A program made the translations under genes and the position numbers. This document shows positions 1-6,733 of a stretch of DNA of 7,974 nt, one piece after another (the first letter of the stretch is position 1; every line of letters begins with the position of its first letter). The notes beneath the pieces are model-generated. The model made no database searches. It saw only the letters and a list, made by a program, of their open reading frames with translations, and was not told the origin of the DNA. This stretch comes from Methanothermococcus okinawensis (GTDB taxonomy: Archaea; AGJL01; Methanococci; Methanococcales; Methanococcaceae), in contig DQVU01000039.1 of NCBI GenBank assembly GCA_015661585.1, positions 1 through 7,974 of the forward strand. Direction: 5' to 3'.

Positions 1-362
1 AGGAGAAACTCTGTCAAACCACTACCGTAGAGTATATTATCTCCCAGTACTAAACATACACTGTCCTCACCTATGAAGTCCTCACCTATGATAAAAGCCT
101 CGGCAAGTCCCCTCGGTTTCTCCTGTTCCCTATACTCTATATTAATACCTATATGACTACCGTCTCTTAGAAGTTTCTTAAACCTTGGCAGATCCTCGGG
201 AGTAGATATCAAAAGAATATCTCTTATCTTGGCTAACATCAGTATAGAAAGGGAGTAGTATATCATAGGTTTGTTGTATATAGGTAGTAGATGTTTATTC
301 CCTGCGTAGGTTATGGGGTATAGTCTTGTTCCAGAACCTCCTGCAAGAACGATGCCTTTCAT
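1..362 (-). CDS. rmlA: Glucose-1-phosphate thymidylyltransferase RmlA (partial, N-terminal 120 residues)
   Basis: The enzyme joins glucose-1-phosphate and dTTP to give dTDP-glucose, the first step toward dTDP-rhamnose and related deoxysugars, in the cytoplasm. I translated the minus strand from the ATG at 362; the frame stays open to the window edge, so the C-terminal part lies outside. The visible residues are the Rossmann-like nucleotidyltransferase core. The signature GGSGTRLYP is at residues 8-16, with R13 and K23 as the expected phosphate-binding residues. PIYNKPMIYY is at 27-36, EQEKPRGLAEAF at 79-90, and LGDN at 106-109 carries the metal-binding aspartate. These match the short RmlA family closely. 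A GGTGAT Shine-Dalgarno site (366-371) lies three bases before the ATG. The gene diverges from manC. Another sugar-1-phosphate nucleotidyltransferase is possible, but the KPRGLAEAF segment favours RmlA. Confidence 0.9.
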   Translation of the reverse strand, partial: MKGIVLAGGSGTRLYPITYAGNKHLLPIYNKPMIYYSLSILMLAKIRDILLISTPEDLPRFKKLLRDGSHIGINIEYREQEKPRGLAEAFIIGEDFIGEDSVCLVLGDNILYGSGLTEFL

Positions 363-444
363 TTTATCACCGATATAAATTATAATAATAAGGATTATAT
401 ATAATTGTTACTAATAATTTCCAAAAATTTTCAAAAGTGAAACT
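363..444. promoter_or_regulatory. Divergent promoter region with a palindromic TATA box (395-404)
   Basis: The 82 bases between rmlA and manC contain TTATATATAA at 395-404, a perfect palindrome that reads as a TATA box on both strands. It lies 33 bases from the rmlA ATG and 41 from the manC ATG. With the usual archaeal spacing of about 25 bases to the transcript start, both leaders would be short, roughly 10-20 bases. rmlA has a good Shine-Dalgarno site (GGTGAT, 366-371). manC has only a weak GTGA (437-440). Sharing of one box is an inference. Confidence 0.55.
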
Positions 445-1839
445 ATGAAGTCTATAATATTAGCAGGAGGGGTTGGGAGTAGATTATGGCCCCTAAGTAG
501 AGAGCATTTCCCAAAGCAGTTTATAAAGTTCGACACCTTTGACAGGTCCCTCTTCCAGATGACATTTGAGAGATGTTTAAAACTCTGTAAGGATCCAGAG
601 GATATCTACATAGTTACCAACGAATTGCACAAGTTTCATGTTATGGGACAGATCGAAGAACTTGGATATGAAGATTTCAGGGAAGAGAATATCCTAGTTG
701 AGCCTGAGGGTAAAAACACCCTTCCTGCTATATACTACGGGGTAAAAAGTATAAGGGAGAAAGATAAAAGTGACTATATAGTTGGGGTATTTCCATCTGA
801 TCATCTGATAAAAAAAGAGGATGAAGGAAAATTTATAGACACTATAAAAAAAGGATTGGAGATAGCAGAGACTCACCTTATAACCTTCGGCGTAACTCCT
901 ACAAAGCCCCATACTGGATATGGTTATATAAAACCCTCGAAAGAAAAACTGGAGGATGTTGGATATCTTGTAGAGGAGTTTAAAGAGAAGCCAGATTTAG
1001 AGACTGCAAAAAAGTATATAGAGAGTGGATATTTCTGGAACAGTGGGATGTTTCTCTTCAATACGGATATATTTGAAGAGGAGTTAAAGAAACACTGTCC
1101 ACAAGTCTATGAGGCATTTAGATTAGAAAATATTAGAGAGGTGTATTCCAAGGTTCCAGATATATCTATAGATTACGGTATTATGGAGAAGTCAGATAGA
1201 GTAGGAGTTATCCCTTTAAATATAAGGTGGAACGACTTGGGTAGTTTCGATGCCTTCTTCGATGAGTTTGAAGGAGATAAAAATGGAAACATCATACTCA
1301 GTGAGGGTATGGTATTCAACTCAAAAAACAACCTTGTGAAAACTGAAAGTGATAAGTTAGTCTCTCTGATAGACGTGGACAACCTTATAGTAATGGACAC
1401 CAGAGATGCTCTGATGATATGTAAGAAAGAGAGTTCTCAGAAGATAAAGGAAGTATTCAAGAAATTAAAGGAGAAAAATGACGAGAGGGTACTATATCAC
1501 AAAACAGTATATAGACCTTGGGGGTCCTATACGGTGTTAGAGGAGGGAATGTTCTATAAGATAAAGAAGATAAAGGTGCTTCCTGGGAAGAAGTTAAGTT
1601 ATCAACTTCATCATCATAGAAGTGAGCACTGGATCGTAGTTAGGGGAATGGCGAAGGTTGTAGTGGAAGGTAAGGAGTACTATCTTAGAAATGGAGAAAG
1701 TACCTTTGTTAAAAGTGGGTTAAAACATAGGTTGGAGAATCCTGGTTTGATACCTTTAGAGATTATCGAGGTTCAGATAGGTGAATACCTAGGAGAGGAT
1801 GATATTGTCAGAATAGAGGACGATTGGGGAAGAAAGTAG
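445..1839 (+). CDS. manC: Bifunctional mannose-1-phosphate guanylyltransferase / mannose-6-phosphate isomerase (ManC type)
   Basis: This 464-residue protein fits the two-domain family that isomerises fructose-6-phosphate to mannose-6-phosphate and makes GDP-mannose from mannose-1-phosphate and GTP. Phosphomannomutase, needed between the two steps, is not in the window. The N-terminal nucleotidyltransferase has LAGGVGSRLWPLSR at 6-19, PKQF at 23-26, FPSDH at 116-120, GYGYIKP at 158-164, VEEFKEKP at 176-183, FWNSGMFLF at 197-205 and WNDLGSFDA at 262-270. The C-terminal cupin isomerase starts near RPWG (357-360) and has the metal-site motif QLHHHRSEHW at 387-396, HRLENP at 428-433 and YLGEDDIVR at 448-456. 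The length is normal and no key motif is missing. It begins with ATG after a weak GTGA site and is followed after 8 bases by the DUF1616 gene, so the two are probably one transcript. GDP-mannose would feed surface glycan synthesis. Confidence 0.95.
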   Translation: MKSIILAGGVGSRLWPLSREHFPKQFIKFDTFDRSLFQMTFERCLKLCKDPEDIYIVTNELHKFHVMGQIEELGYEDFREENILVEPEGKNTLPAIYYGVKSIREKDKSDYIVGVFPSDHLIKKEDEGKFIDTIKKGLEIAETHLITFGVTPTKPHTGYGYIKPSKEKLEDVGYLVEEFKEKPDLETAKKYIESGYFWNSGMFLFNTDIFEEELKKHCPQVYEAFRLENIREVYSKVPDISIDYGIMEKSDRVGVIPLNIRWNDLGSFDAFFDEFEGDKNGNIILSEGMVFNSKNNLVKTESDKLVSLIDVDNLIVMDTRDALMICKKESSQKIKEVFKKLKEKNDERVLYHKTVYRPWGSYTVLEEGMFYKIKKIKVLPGKKLSYQLHHHRSEHWIVVRGMAKVVVEGKEYYLRNGESTFVKSGLKHRLENPGLIPLEIIEVQIGEYLGEDDIVRIEDDWGRK

Positions 1840-1847
1840 GTGAATAG

Positions 1848-2369
1848 ATGATCAATAAGAGATCCTTGGAACGTATGTTAACCATTTTTTTGGGAGTATT
1901 ACTTATACTCTCTATTTTTTTGACGATTTATCTGATCTATGCACCAAAGGTTGGAGCGAGATTTACGGAGTTCTATATACTAAACAGTGAGTATAAAGCA
2001 TACGACTATCCAACAGAGATCTATATAAATAAATCCTACGTTGTTATAATTGGAGTTAGGAACTACGAGTACAGACCTATGAAATATAAGATATGGGTAT
2101 TTCTCTCAAACAGAACCTACGACTATAACTATACCATAAACATAACTCCAGAGGATAGGTGGAACGGTACATTAAGTTACAATACTGCACTTACAAGAGA
2201 GATATTTTTGAAACATAACGAGACGGTATTTATCCCTTTGAACTTCACAGTGAATATTCCTGGAAAACATAGGATTGTATTTCTTTTGACAGTTAACAAT
2301 AGTACCAAAGTGTATAGAAGTCTTCATCTATGGATAAATGTTTATGAACCTCCTGAAGATTTAATATAA
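1848..2369 (+). CDS. DUF1616 family membrane-anchored protein, rich in N-glycosylation sites
   Basis: This 173-residue protein has one N-terminal hydrophobic segment (about 9-31) after a short basic start (MINKRSLER), then a beta-rich domain expected outside the cell. The phrases RFTEFYIL (38-45), RNYEYRP (71-77) and SLHLWINVYEP (138-148) are typical of DUF1616. Members are archaeal membrane proteins of unknown function, often with more helices; this one is a single-anchor form. The outer domain holds nine overlapping or separate N-X-S/T sequons, at residues 61, 88, 94, 98, 106, 124, 132, 150 and 151, so it is probably heavily N-glycosylated. An AGGTGA Shine-Dalgarno site (1838-1843) overlaps the manC stop codon, which suggests translational coupling. 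A role in surface glycan or S-layer biology is inferred from context only. Confidence 0.8.
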   Translation: MINKRSLERMLTIFLGVLLILSIFLTIYLIYAPKVGARFTEFYILNSEYKAYDYPTEIYINKSYVVIIGVRNYEYRPMKYKIWVFLSNRTYDYNYTINITPEDRWNGTLSYNTALTREIFLKHNETVFIPLNFTVNIPGKHRIVFLLTVNNSTKVYRSLHLWINVYEPPEDLI

Positions 2370-2422
2370 AAAGATAATTCCATATCCAACACCCTTTATT
2401 TCAAGAATTACTTAGTACTGGA

Positions 2423-2565
2423 AAAGGAGAGTAAAATCTTTTATTATAAAATAATTTCTTACATAATAATATAATAAATAATTTTTAGCGTAGGTTAGCC
2501 TTTGAAAAAGTTCGTTATATATAGTAGTCCTGGTGGATAGGGTCCAACCCTACTCTCCTTTCAAA
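2423..2565 (+). ncRNA. Possible structured RNA element with alternative pairings
   Basis: TTTGAAA (2501-2507) pairs perfectly with TTTCAAA (2559-2565). Inside are two adjacent hairpins: TCC/GGA with loop TGGT (2528-2537), and TAGGGT/ACCCTA with loop CCA (2538-2552). A different pairing is also perfect over 11 bases: AAAGGAGAGTA (2423-2433) with TACTCTCCTTT (2551-2561). It uses bases from both the hairpin and the outer stem, so the two folds exclude each other. I recognise no known riboswitch or guide RNA class. It could be a leader element, an independent RNA or chance. Confidence 0.25.
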
Positions 2566-2659
2566 TGTTTATCTGTTTTACTACCATATTTATACACAAA
2601 AAATGGATCTGATTATCAGAAATTTTATCAATAGTCTTCTATAAAACCCGTATGGACAT

Positions 2660-2694
2660 AAATATATCATCATATCATCAACCTCTTTTGGAGG
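2660..2694 (+). promoter_or_regulatory. Possible TATA box and hairpin-enclosed ribosome binding site of the cysteine-cluster gene
   Basis: AAATATATC at 2660-2668 is a candidate TATA box, though it would put the transcript start near 2689, very close to the Shine-Dalgarno site. TTTATACA at 2589-2596 is an alternative that gives a leader of about 85 bases. The Shine-Dalgarno GGAGG (2690-2694) lies six bases before the ATG. CCTC (2682-2685) can pair with GAGG (2691-2694) across a five-base loop, partly hiding it. Which promoter is used is not decided by the sequence. Confidence 0.4.
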
Positions 2695-2700
2695 ATATCT

Positions 2701-3546
2701 ATGAATAAGAAGAATAACAATCACAGTGATCACATTAACATCAAAAACCTGTTGAGAGAAAAAATAAGGGTTATCTATCCAGATATTTTCAATATAAAGA
2801 GGATAACAGGTATTTTTTTAATAGTTTTCGGAACAATACTTCTAGTTAACGGATATTTAAAAGATATTGTACAATTTATAAACTTGGGAATAGGGTTAAT
2901 AGTTGTTGGATGGATTATACTAATCTTTACCTATGATAGGTATGTAAAATACGATATAACTTCCAATATATTCAACGACTACATAGATCTAATTAAAAGG
3001 TTAATTAAAGGATTGGATATAAAAACAAGTGGTGTGGTTATACCCCCAAGGGAAAATTTAAAGGAAGGTTGTATTTATTTACCTCTTTATGAGAATTTTA
3101 AAGTAAATCTTAGTATATTGGATGCCAATACTCTTTTTGTAAATTCAGACAGTAAAGACGAGATGGGTCTTCTCTTCTCTCCCTTAGGTAAAGGGTTAAG
3201 GAAGTTGTTGAAAGAATATAGAGAAGAATACTCCCTGGAAAATAAAGATGTAAACAATCTTTTAGATGATTTAGAATATCTTTTAACACTTCTTCAGGTC
3301 GGTAGTGATGTTAAAATAGATATAAAGAAAGATACTGTAGTTTTATCCTACAGAATAGGGGATAACTCCCTATGTAAAAAACTTCAGAGAGATAATCTAT
3401 GTAGAAAGTGTCCATGTCCTATATGTGGTGCCATAATATTAACTGTTGCAGAGTTTTTAAATAAGATATTAGAAATAGAGAGTATAAAAGAGGAGAACAG
3501 AAAAGTATTAATCAAATTAAGGGTTGTAAAAGATGTAATAGAGTAG
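2701..3546 (+). CDS. Two-helix membrane protein with a clustered-cysteine motif, DUF7982-like
   Basis: The function is unknown. The 281-residue protein has a polar N-terminus (about 1-34), two hydrophobic helices (about 36-52 and 59-77), and a long domain that is probably cytoplasmic. Segments such as GCIYLPLYENF (123-133), TLFVNS (144-149) and GLLFSPLGKGL (156-166), and a C-terminal CPCPIC, resemble the layout of the haloarchaeal DUF7982 family; this is a match from memory, not a search. The cysteines C225, C234, C237, C239 and C242 form C-x8-C-x2-C-x-C-x2-C, suitable for zinc or a redox role. The ATG start is supported by GGAGG (2690-2694). An 80-residue membrane protein follows after 14 bases. 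Position opposite a MoxR/DUF58 arm suggests an accessory role in that system. Confidence 0.7.
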   Translation: MNKKNNNHSDHINIKNLLREKIRVIYPDIFNIKRITGIFLIVFGTILLVNGYLKDIVQFINLGIGLIVVGWIILIFTYDRYVKYDITSNIFNDYIDLIKRLIKGLDIKTSGVVIPPRENLKEGCIYLPLYENFKVNLSILDANTLFVNSDSKDEMGLLFSPLGKGLRKLLKEYREEYSLENKDVNNLLDDLEYLLTLLQVGSDVKIDIKKDTVVLSYRIGDNSLCKKLQRDNLCRKCPCPICGAIILTVAEFLNKILEIESIKEENRKVLIKLRVVKDVIE

Positions 3547-3560
3547 AGTTGGTGAAATCT

Positions 3561-3803
3561 ATGAAGTATAAATTAATATTTTTGTTAATATTGACCTCTT
3601 CTGTAGTGTTTCTTTCTACCCTAACTAATGACGTTAAACTATTTTTAATTCTACTTCTTATTACCTTCTTACTGTTGTACTCCCTCTTAGGTCCATATTA
3701 CAATAAAAAGATCCAGAACAACTTGGATATAATTCTATACTTGGGTATTGGTATATTTACTGTGATAGTATTTCAAAAGGTTTTAGAGATACTCAGTCGT
3801 TAA
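3561..3803 (+). CDS. Small three-helix membrane protein, family unknown
   Basis: I do not recognise this 80-residue protein. It has three hydrophobic segments at about 4-20, 26-44 and 56-71, short loops and few charged residues, so it is an integral membrane protein with no visible catalytic motif. I start it at ATG 3561 because GGTGA (3551-3555) lies five bases before it. An in-frame TTG at 3549 would add four residues (MVKS), but that reading places the Shine-Dalgarno site inside the gene. It follows the cysteine-cluster gene by 14 bases and is probably cotranscribed. Its last 11 bases overlap the end of the convergent eight-helix gene. It may be a small subunit or partner of the neighbouring membrane proteins. 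Confidence 0.7.
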   Translation: MKYKLIFLLILTSSVVFLSTLTNDVKLFLILLLITFLLLYSLLGPYYNKKIQNNLDIILYLGIGIFTVIVFQKVLEILSR

Positions 3804-4419
3804 TACTTCTAATTTTATAGATTAGTAAATAGAGTCCTACAAGACCTAAGAGGACGGAAATCTGGGATCTTGGATAAGAAAGAACATCTGGAAAACTCAT
3901 ATAGAAAAGATACAATGTAAATAATGGAATTGAAACACCTGCAAAAATTTTTATTAGGTTATTTATTTTAGGTACATCACTTTTGAAGTTCAGATAAACC
4001 CCGTAAATCAGAAGTAATACATAGGTTAAGGTTAAAGGGACATCCTTATCTATGGAAAGTATATCAAGCAGAGGATATAATAATAAAGGAATTGAAAATA
4101 TTCCAAGTAGTTTAACATCGAAGTTGAAGTCTTTTTTTAACAGTGCATCTAAGTAGAGAATAGCAGGAAAGAGAAGATATATAGTTGCATATATCATTTT
4201 TAGTGAGAACATATTTTCAACTGTTAATAAGTTGGACAGCCAGAGGAGAGTTATTAAATATACTGTAAATCCCCAAAACTTTTTAATATAAACCATTATA
4301 AATGATATTAATAAACCTATAAGTATGTAATCTTTATATGGAACGTTGACAAATAGTATGCCCTCCAAGAGTAATAGTAGCCTGTACATAATTAACAACC
4401 ATATTAAATTATATGTCAT
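3793..4419 (-). CDS. Eight-helix membrane protein, family unknown, last gene of the MoxR/DUF58 arm
   Basis: This 208-residue protein is almost entirely hydrophobic, with about eight membrane segments (roughly 4-24, 29-46, 49-67, 73-90, 103-121, 128-145, 154-174 and 187-202) joined by short charged loops. I see no enzyme or transporter signature. It lies 32 bases downstream of the DUF58 gene on the same strand. MoxR/DUF58 loci in other archaea often include polytopic membrane proteins, so it may fill that place, but I cannot assign it to one of those families. No Shine-Dalgarno site precedes the ATG. A TATA-like run at 4441-4446 lies about 25 bases upstream, so it may also have a leaderless transcript of its own. 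Its stop codon lies inside the 3' end of the opposing gene. Confidence 0.7.
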   Translation of the reverse strand: MTYNLIWLLIMYRLLLLLEGILFVNVPYKDYILIGLLISFIMVYIKKFWGFTVYLITLLWLSNLLTVENMFSLKMIYATIYLLFPAILYLDALLKKDFNFDVKLLGIFSIPLLLYPLLDILSIDKDVPLTLTYVLLLIYGVYLNFKSDVPKINNLIKIFAGVSIPLFTLYLFYMSFPDVLSYPRSQISVLLGLVGLYLLIYKIRSIND

Positions 4420-4432
4420 AAAATAATAAAAA

Positions 4433-4446
4433 TTTTATAATATATA
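4433..4446 (-). promoter_or_regulatory. Possible internal promoter (TATA box) for the eight-helix membrane gene
   Basis: On the minus strand the DUF58-to-membrane-gene spacer reads TATATATTATAAAA from 4446 to 4433. The TATA centre is about 25 bases before the ATG at 4419, which would put the transcript start at or beside the start codon. There is no Shine-Dalgarno match in the spacer. Such spacers are A/T-rich anyway, so chance is a real alternative. Confidence 0.3.
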
Positions 4447-4451
4447 CTACT

Positions 4452-5771
4452 TTATTTTAATTTCTTTAGTTTATCCATTACTCCTTTAATTCCATCTTTA
4501 TAGGATATATCTACCACAGCAACTCCTCTTCTTTTCAGATCCTTTATAATTTTCTTTCTATTTTCGTAGTGTTTGTAAAGTTTTACCAATAGTTCCTCCT
4601 CTAATAGATCCCTTTCATCTAAGTTAAAAGAAGGTGTATAGAGTGCATAGATTACTATTTTAAATCCCTTTCTGATTAGAATATTTACACTTTTAAAAAG
4701 AGGCACTATATTTGATTCTAAATCTGTAATTATTATTACAGTTCCAGTTTTCATCTTCGTCAGAAGTTTTGTACATTGGATAATACCAAAACTCCCTCTA
4801 CCTCTTTTTGAGAGATAAGAATGTATTATACAGTTATCCTCTCTACTGTAATTTTTTTCGTAGATACCTCTAACGTTTGGAATATACTTTTCCAGTGGAA
4901 CTAGTTTAATATCCTGTAGGTATTCTAAAATCTTCTCTTGAAGTATCTTTCTTTTAAAATATCCTTCAACTTTTTTAACTGGATGTACCTTTAAGATTCT
5001 ATAATCATCGTAGATAATAATATTTAAATCCTCTTTACTACCTTCTACAATACTCAACAACAGTGATATAGCGTAGTCCAACTTATTCCTATTTTTCTTT
5101 GTAAATCTTCTCATACTACTTCCTACATCCAGCAGGAGATAGATACTTCTATCCTCTAGATGTGTAAGTTTTTTAACAATTAATCTACTTACTTTAAAAG
5201 ATCTCTTCCAATCTATCCTCTTAGGATCGTCTCCTATTTCATAAAGTTTTAACTCACAGATCTCAGGATCAAGAGCACCTTTAGATAGAAGAGTCATCTG
5301 ATTCTCTTTCTCTATATAATATTTTAAACCTTCAATAGAGGGTTCTACCTGTAGTTTAAAGAATTCACTGTAGTCTGTACTAAACAATTCCCTTAAGTCG
5401 TACAATTTACCCTCTATATTTAATATAAATTCTCCCTTTTTGAATGGTATTACATTTATCAGATACTCCAAAAGGTTTCCTTTTGTTGATACTATATAAG
5501 AGAGTACTCCATGAGGTGAGGAAAAATTGAGGGATGGTACCGTATTCTCCCCATGAACTTTAACTATTATCTTTGAGCATTGGCGCTCCTTTAAAGTAGT
5601 TCCCTCTAACTCAGTACGTATCTTTAAATTGGAGATACTCTCTATAAGGTAGAGATATAAAAAAATAGAGATACCGAGAAATGTTCCATAGAGATTGTTC
5701 AACAGATATCCACAGGCACAGCAAATTATCCCAAACCGTAGAAGTATATGGGAGTATCTTGTTGTATCCAT
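4452..5771 (-). CDS. DUF58 family protein with two membrane helices (von Willebrand A-like domain)
   Basis: DUF58 proteins work with MoxR ATPases; the pair is thought to assemble or activate other proteins, here at the membrane. From ATG 5771 the product has 439 residues. Two hydrophobic helices (about 8-22 and 27-45) form an N-terminal hairpin, followed by a beta-rich region. The DUF58 core has GDDPKRIDW at 180-188, the metal-site motif DVGSSM at 215-220 and VIIITDLES at 345-353, with a basic C-terminus. I prefer ATG 5771 because AGAGGAGA (5781-5788) precedes it by a usable distance. An in-frame TTG at 5798 would add nine residues and overlap the MoxR stop codon as TTGA, but its only Shine-Dalgarno candidate is 12 bases away. 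It sits directly behind moxR in the same transcript. Confidence 0.9.
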   Translation of the reverse strand: MDTTRYSHILLRFGIICCACGYLLNNLYGTFLGISIFLYLYLIESISNLKIRTELEGTTLKERQCSKIIVKVHGENTVPSLNFSSPHGVLSYIVSTKGNLLEYLINVIPFKKGEFILNIEGKLYDLRELFSTDYSEFFKLQVEPSIEGLKYYIEKENQMTLLSKGALDPEICELKLYEIGDDPKRIDWKRSFKVSRLIVKKLTHLEDRSIYLLLDVGSSMRRFTKKNRNKLDYAISLLLSIVEGSKEDLNIIIYDDYRILKVHPVKKVEGYFKRKILQEKILEYLQDIKLVPLEKYIPNVRGIYEKNYSREDNCIIHSYLSKRGRGSFGIIQCTKLLTKMKTGTVIIITDLESNIVPLFKSVNILIRKGFKIVIYALYTPSFNLDERDLLEEELLVKLYKHYENRKKIIKDLKRRGVAVVDISYKDGIKGVMDKLKKLK

Positions 5772-5794
5772 AGAAATCCATCTCCTCTGAAAAA

Positions 5795-6724
5795 TCAATC
5801 GTATCTAAAGTCTCCCTTTGGAACCTCTACTTTATCTAGTATGTCTCTTAGAACATCCTCTGCAGATTCTTCTACCTCATAATCTAATACAATCCTATGA
5901 CTCAAAACTTTAAGTACGTTGTTTTTAACATCGTCAGGAATTACATATTTTCTACCTTCAAGGTAGGCACTACCCTTAGCTATTTTAAGTAGTTGTACTC
6001 CTGCCCTTGTACTTGCACCTAATACTATCCTTCTGTCTCTTCTAGTATGTACTATGATATCTCTTATATACTTTAATATAGGTCTAGAAGTATGAATATT
6101 ATTCACTTCTTTAAAAATTTTCTGGAGGGTGTTTTTATCTACGATAGTATTTATATTCCCATCCTCACTATTACCAGTTTTTAAAATCAATACCTTTAGT
6201 TCGTCTTCCTCACTTAAATACTTAATATTAGATTTTATCATAAATCTATCCAATTGTGCTGTAGGTAGTGGATTTACACCTTCGAATTCAATAGGATTTT
6301 GGGTTGCAATAACCATAAAGGGTTTAGGTAGAAGATATGTTTTTCCACCAACTGATACACTGTTCTCTTCCATGGCTTCCAACAGTGCAGCCTGGGTCTT
6401 TGGAGACATCCTGTTTATTTCGTCTACTAATAGGATATTGGAAAATACAGGTCCTGGGATATATTTAAACTTTCCTAAGTTTATATCGTATATTTCACCA
6501 CCTGTTATATCAGAGGGAATAAGATCTGGAGTACCCTGTATCCTTGAGAAACTCAATCCTATACACTGAGAGAATGTCTTGGCTAAAGTTGTTTTGGCGA
6601 GACCTGGAACTCCTTCTAGTAAAATATGCCCCTCACATATAAAAGATAGAAAAAGATCTCTGATTATCTCATTTAGTCCTATTATTTTTTTTCCGATTTC
6701 TTCTCTTAATTTTTCAAAAATCAT
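5795..6724 (-). CDS. MoxR family AAA+ ATPase
   Basis: This 309-residue cytoplasmic ATPase has the MoxR layout and is expected to use ATP hydrolysis to remodel client proteins together with the DUF58 partner. Visible motifs are Walker A GVPGLAKT (38-45), the MoxR-specific RIQGTPDLIPSDITG (61-75), Walker B NILLVDEINR (96-105), sensor 1 IATQNP (139-144), PLPTAQLDRF (152-161) and the sensor 2 region GASTRAG (236-242). Length is normal. Two positions differ from the common pattern as I recall it: G64, where many members have F in RIQFTPDL, and T155, where many have E in PLPEAQLDRF. The ATG lies nine bases after the DUF4350 stop with only a weak GGG before it, so translation may depend on coupling. 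The DUF58 gene follows. Confidence 0.95.
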   Translation of the reverse strand: MIFEKLREEIGKKIIGLNEIIRDLFLSFICEGHILLEGVPGLAKTTLAKTFSQCIGLSFSRIQGTPDLIPSDITGGEIYDINLGKFKYIPGPVFSNILLVDEINRMSPKTQAALLEAMEENSVSVGGKTYLLPKPFMVIATQNPIEFEGVNPLPTAQLDRFMIKSNIKYLSEEDELKVLILKTGNSEDGNINTIVDKNTLQKIFKEVNNIHTSRPILKYIRDIIVHTRRDRRIVLGASTRAGVQLLKIAKGSAYLEGRKYVIPDDVKNNVLKVLSHRIVLDYEVEESAEDVLRDILDKVEVPKGDFRYD

Positions 6725-6733
6725 AATAAACCC

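Larger units (their letters stand above)
2370..2700. other. 331-base intergenic region without a convincing gene
   Basis: All short frames here lack good start signals. The left half (about 2434-2490) is nearly pure A/T. A richer stretch at 2490-2565 can fold (listed separately). Further right are two TATA-like boxes, TTTATACA at 2589-2596 and AAATATATC at 2660-2668, and the Shine-Dalgarno hairpin of the next gene. I see no tRNA, no CRISPR repeat, no clear transposase remnant and no strong terminator after the DUF1616 gene. Confidence 0.7.

Noticed and set aside
694..1400. Minus-strand open frames inside manC
   Set aside because: manC is complete and well conserved over this stretch; the antisense frames have no motifs or start signals.
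2502..2634. Very short plus-strand frames in the spacer (12 codons from TTG 2502; 33 codons from GTG 2533; 15 codons from ATG 2565)
   Set aside because: None has a convincing Shine-Dalgarno site, recognisable protein sequence or supporting context.
2600..2680. Box C/D guide RNA on the minus strand (ATGATGA followed by CTGA about 45 bases later)
   Set aside because: No D' box at the right distance, and the C'-like TGATAA is too close to CTGA to leave a guide.
5112..5129. DVGSSM in the DUF58 protein lacks the first serine of the D-x-S-x-S metal motif
   Set aside because: Glycine at this place is, as I recall, common in DUF58 proteins, so it is not evidence for loss of function.
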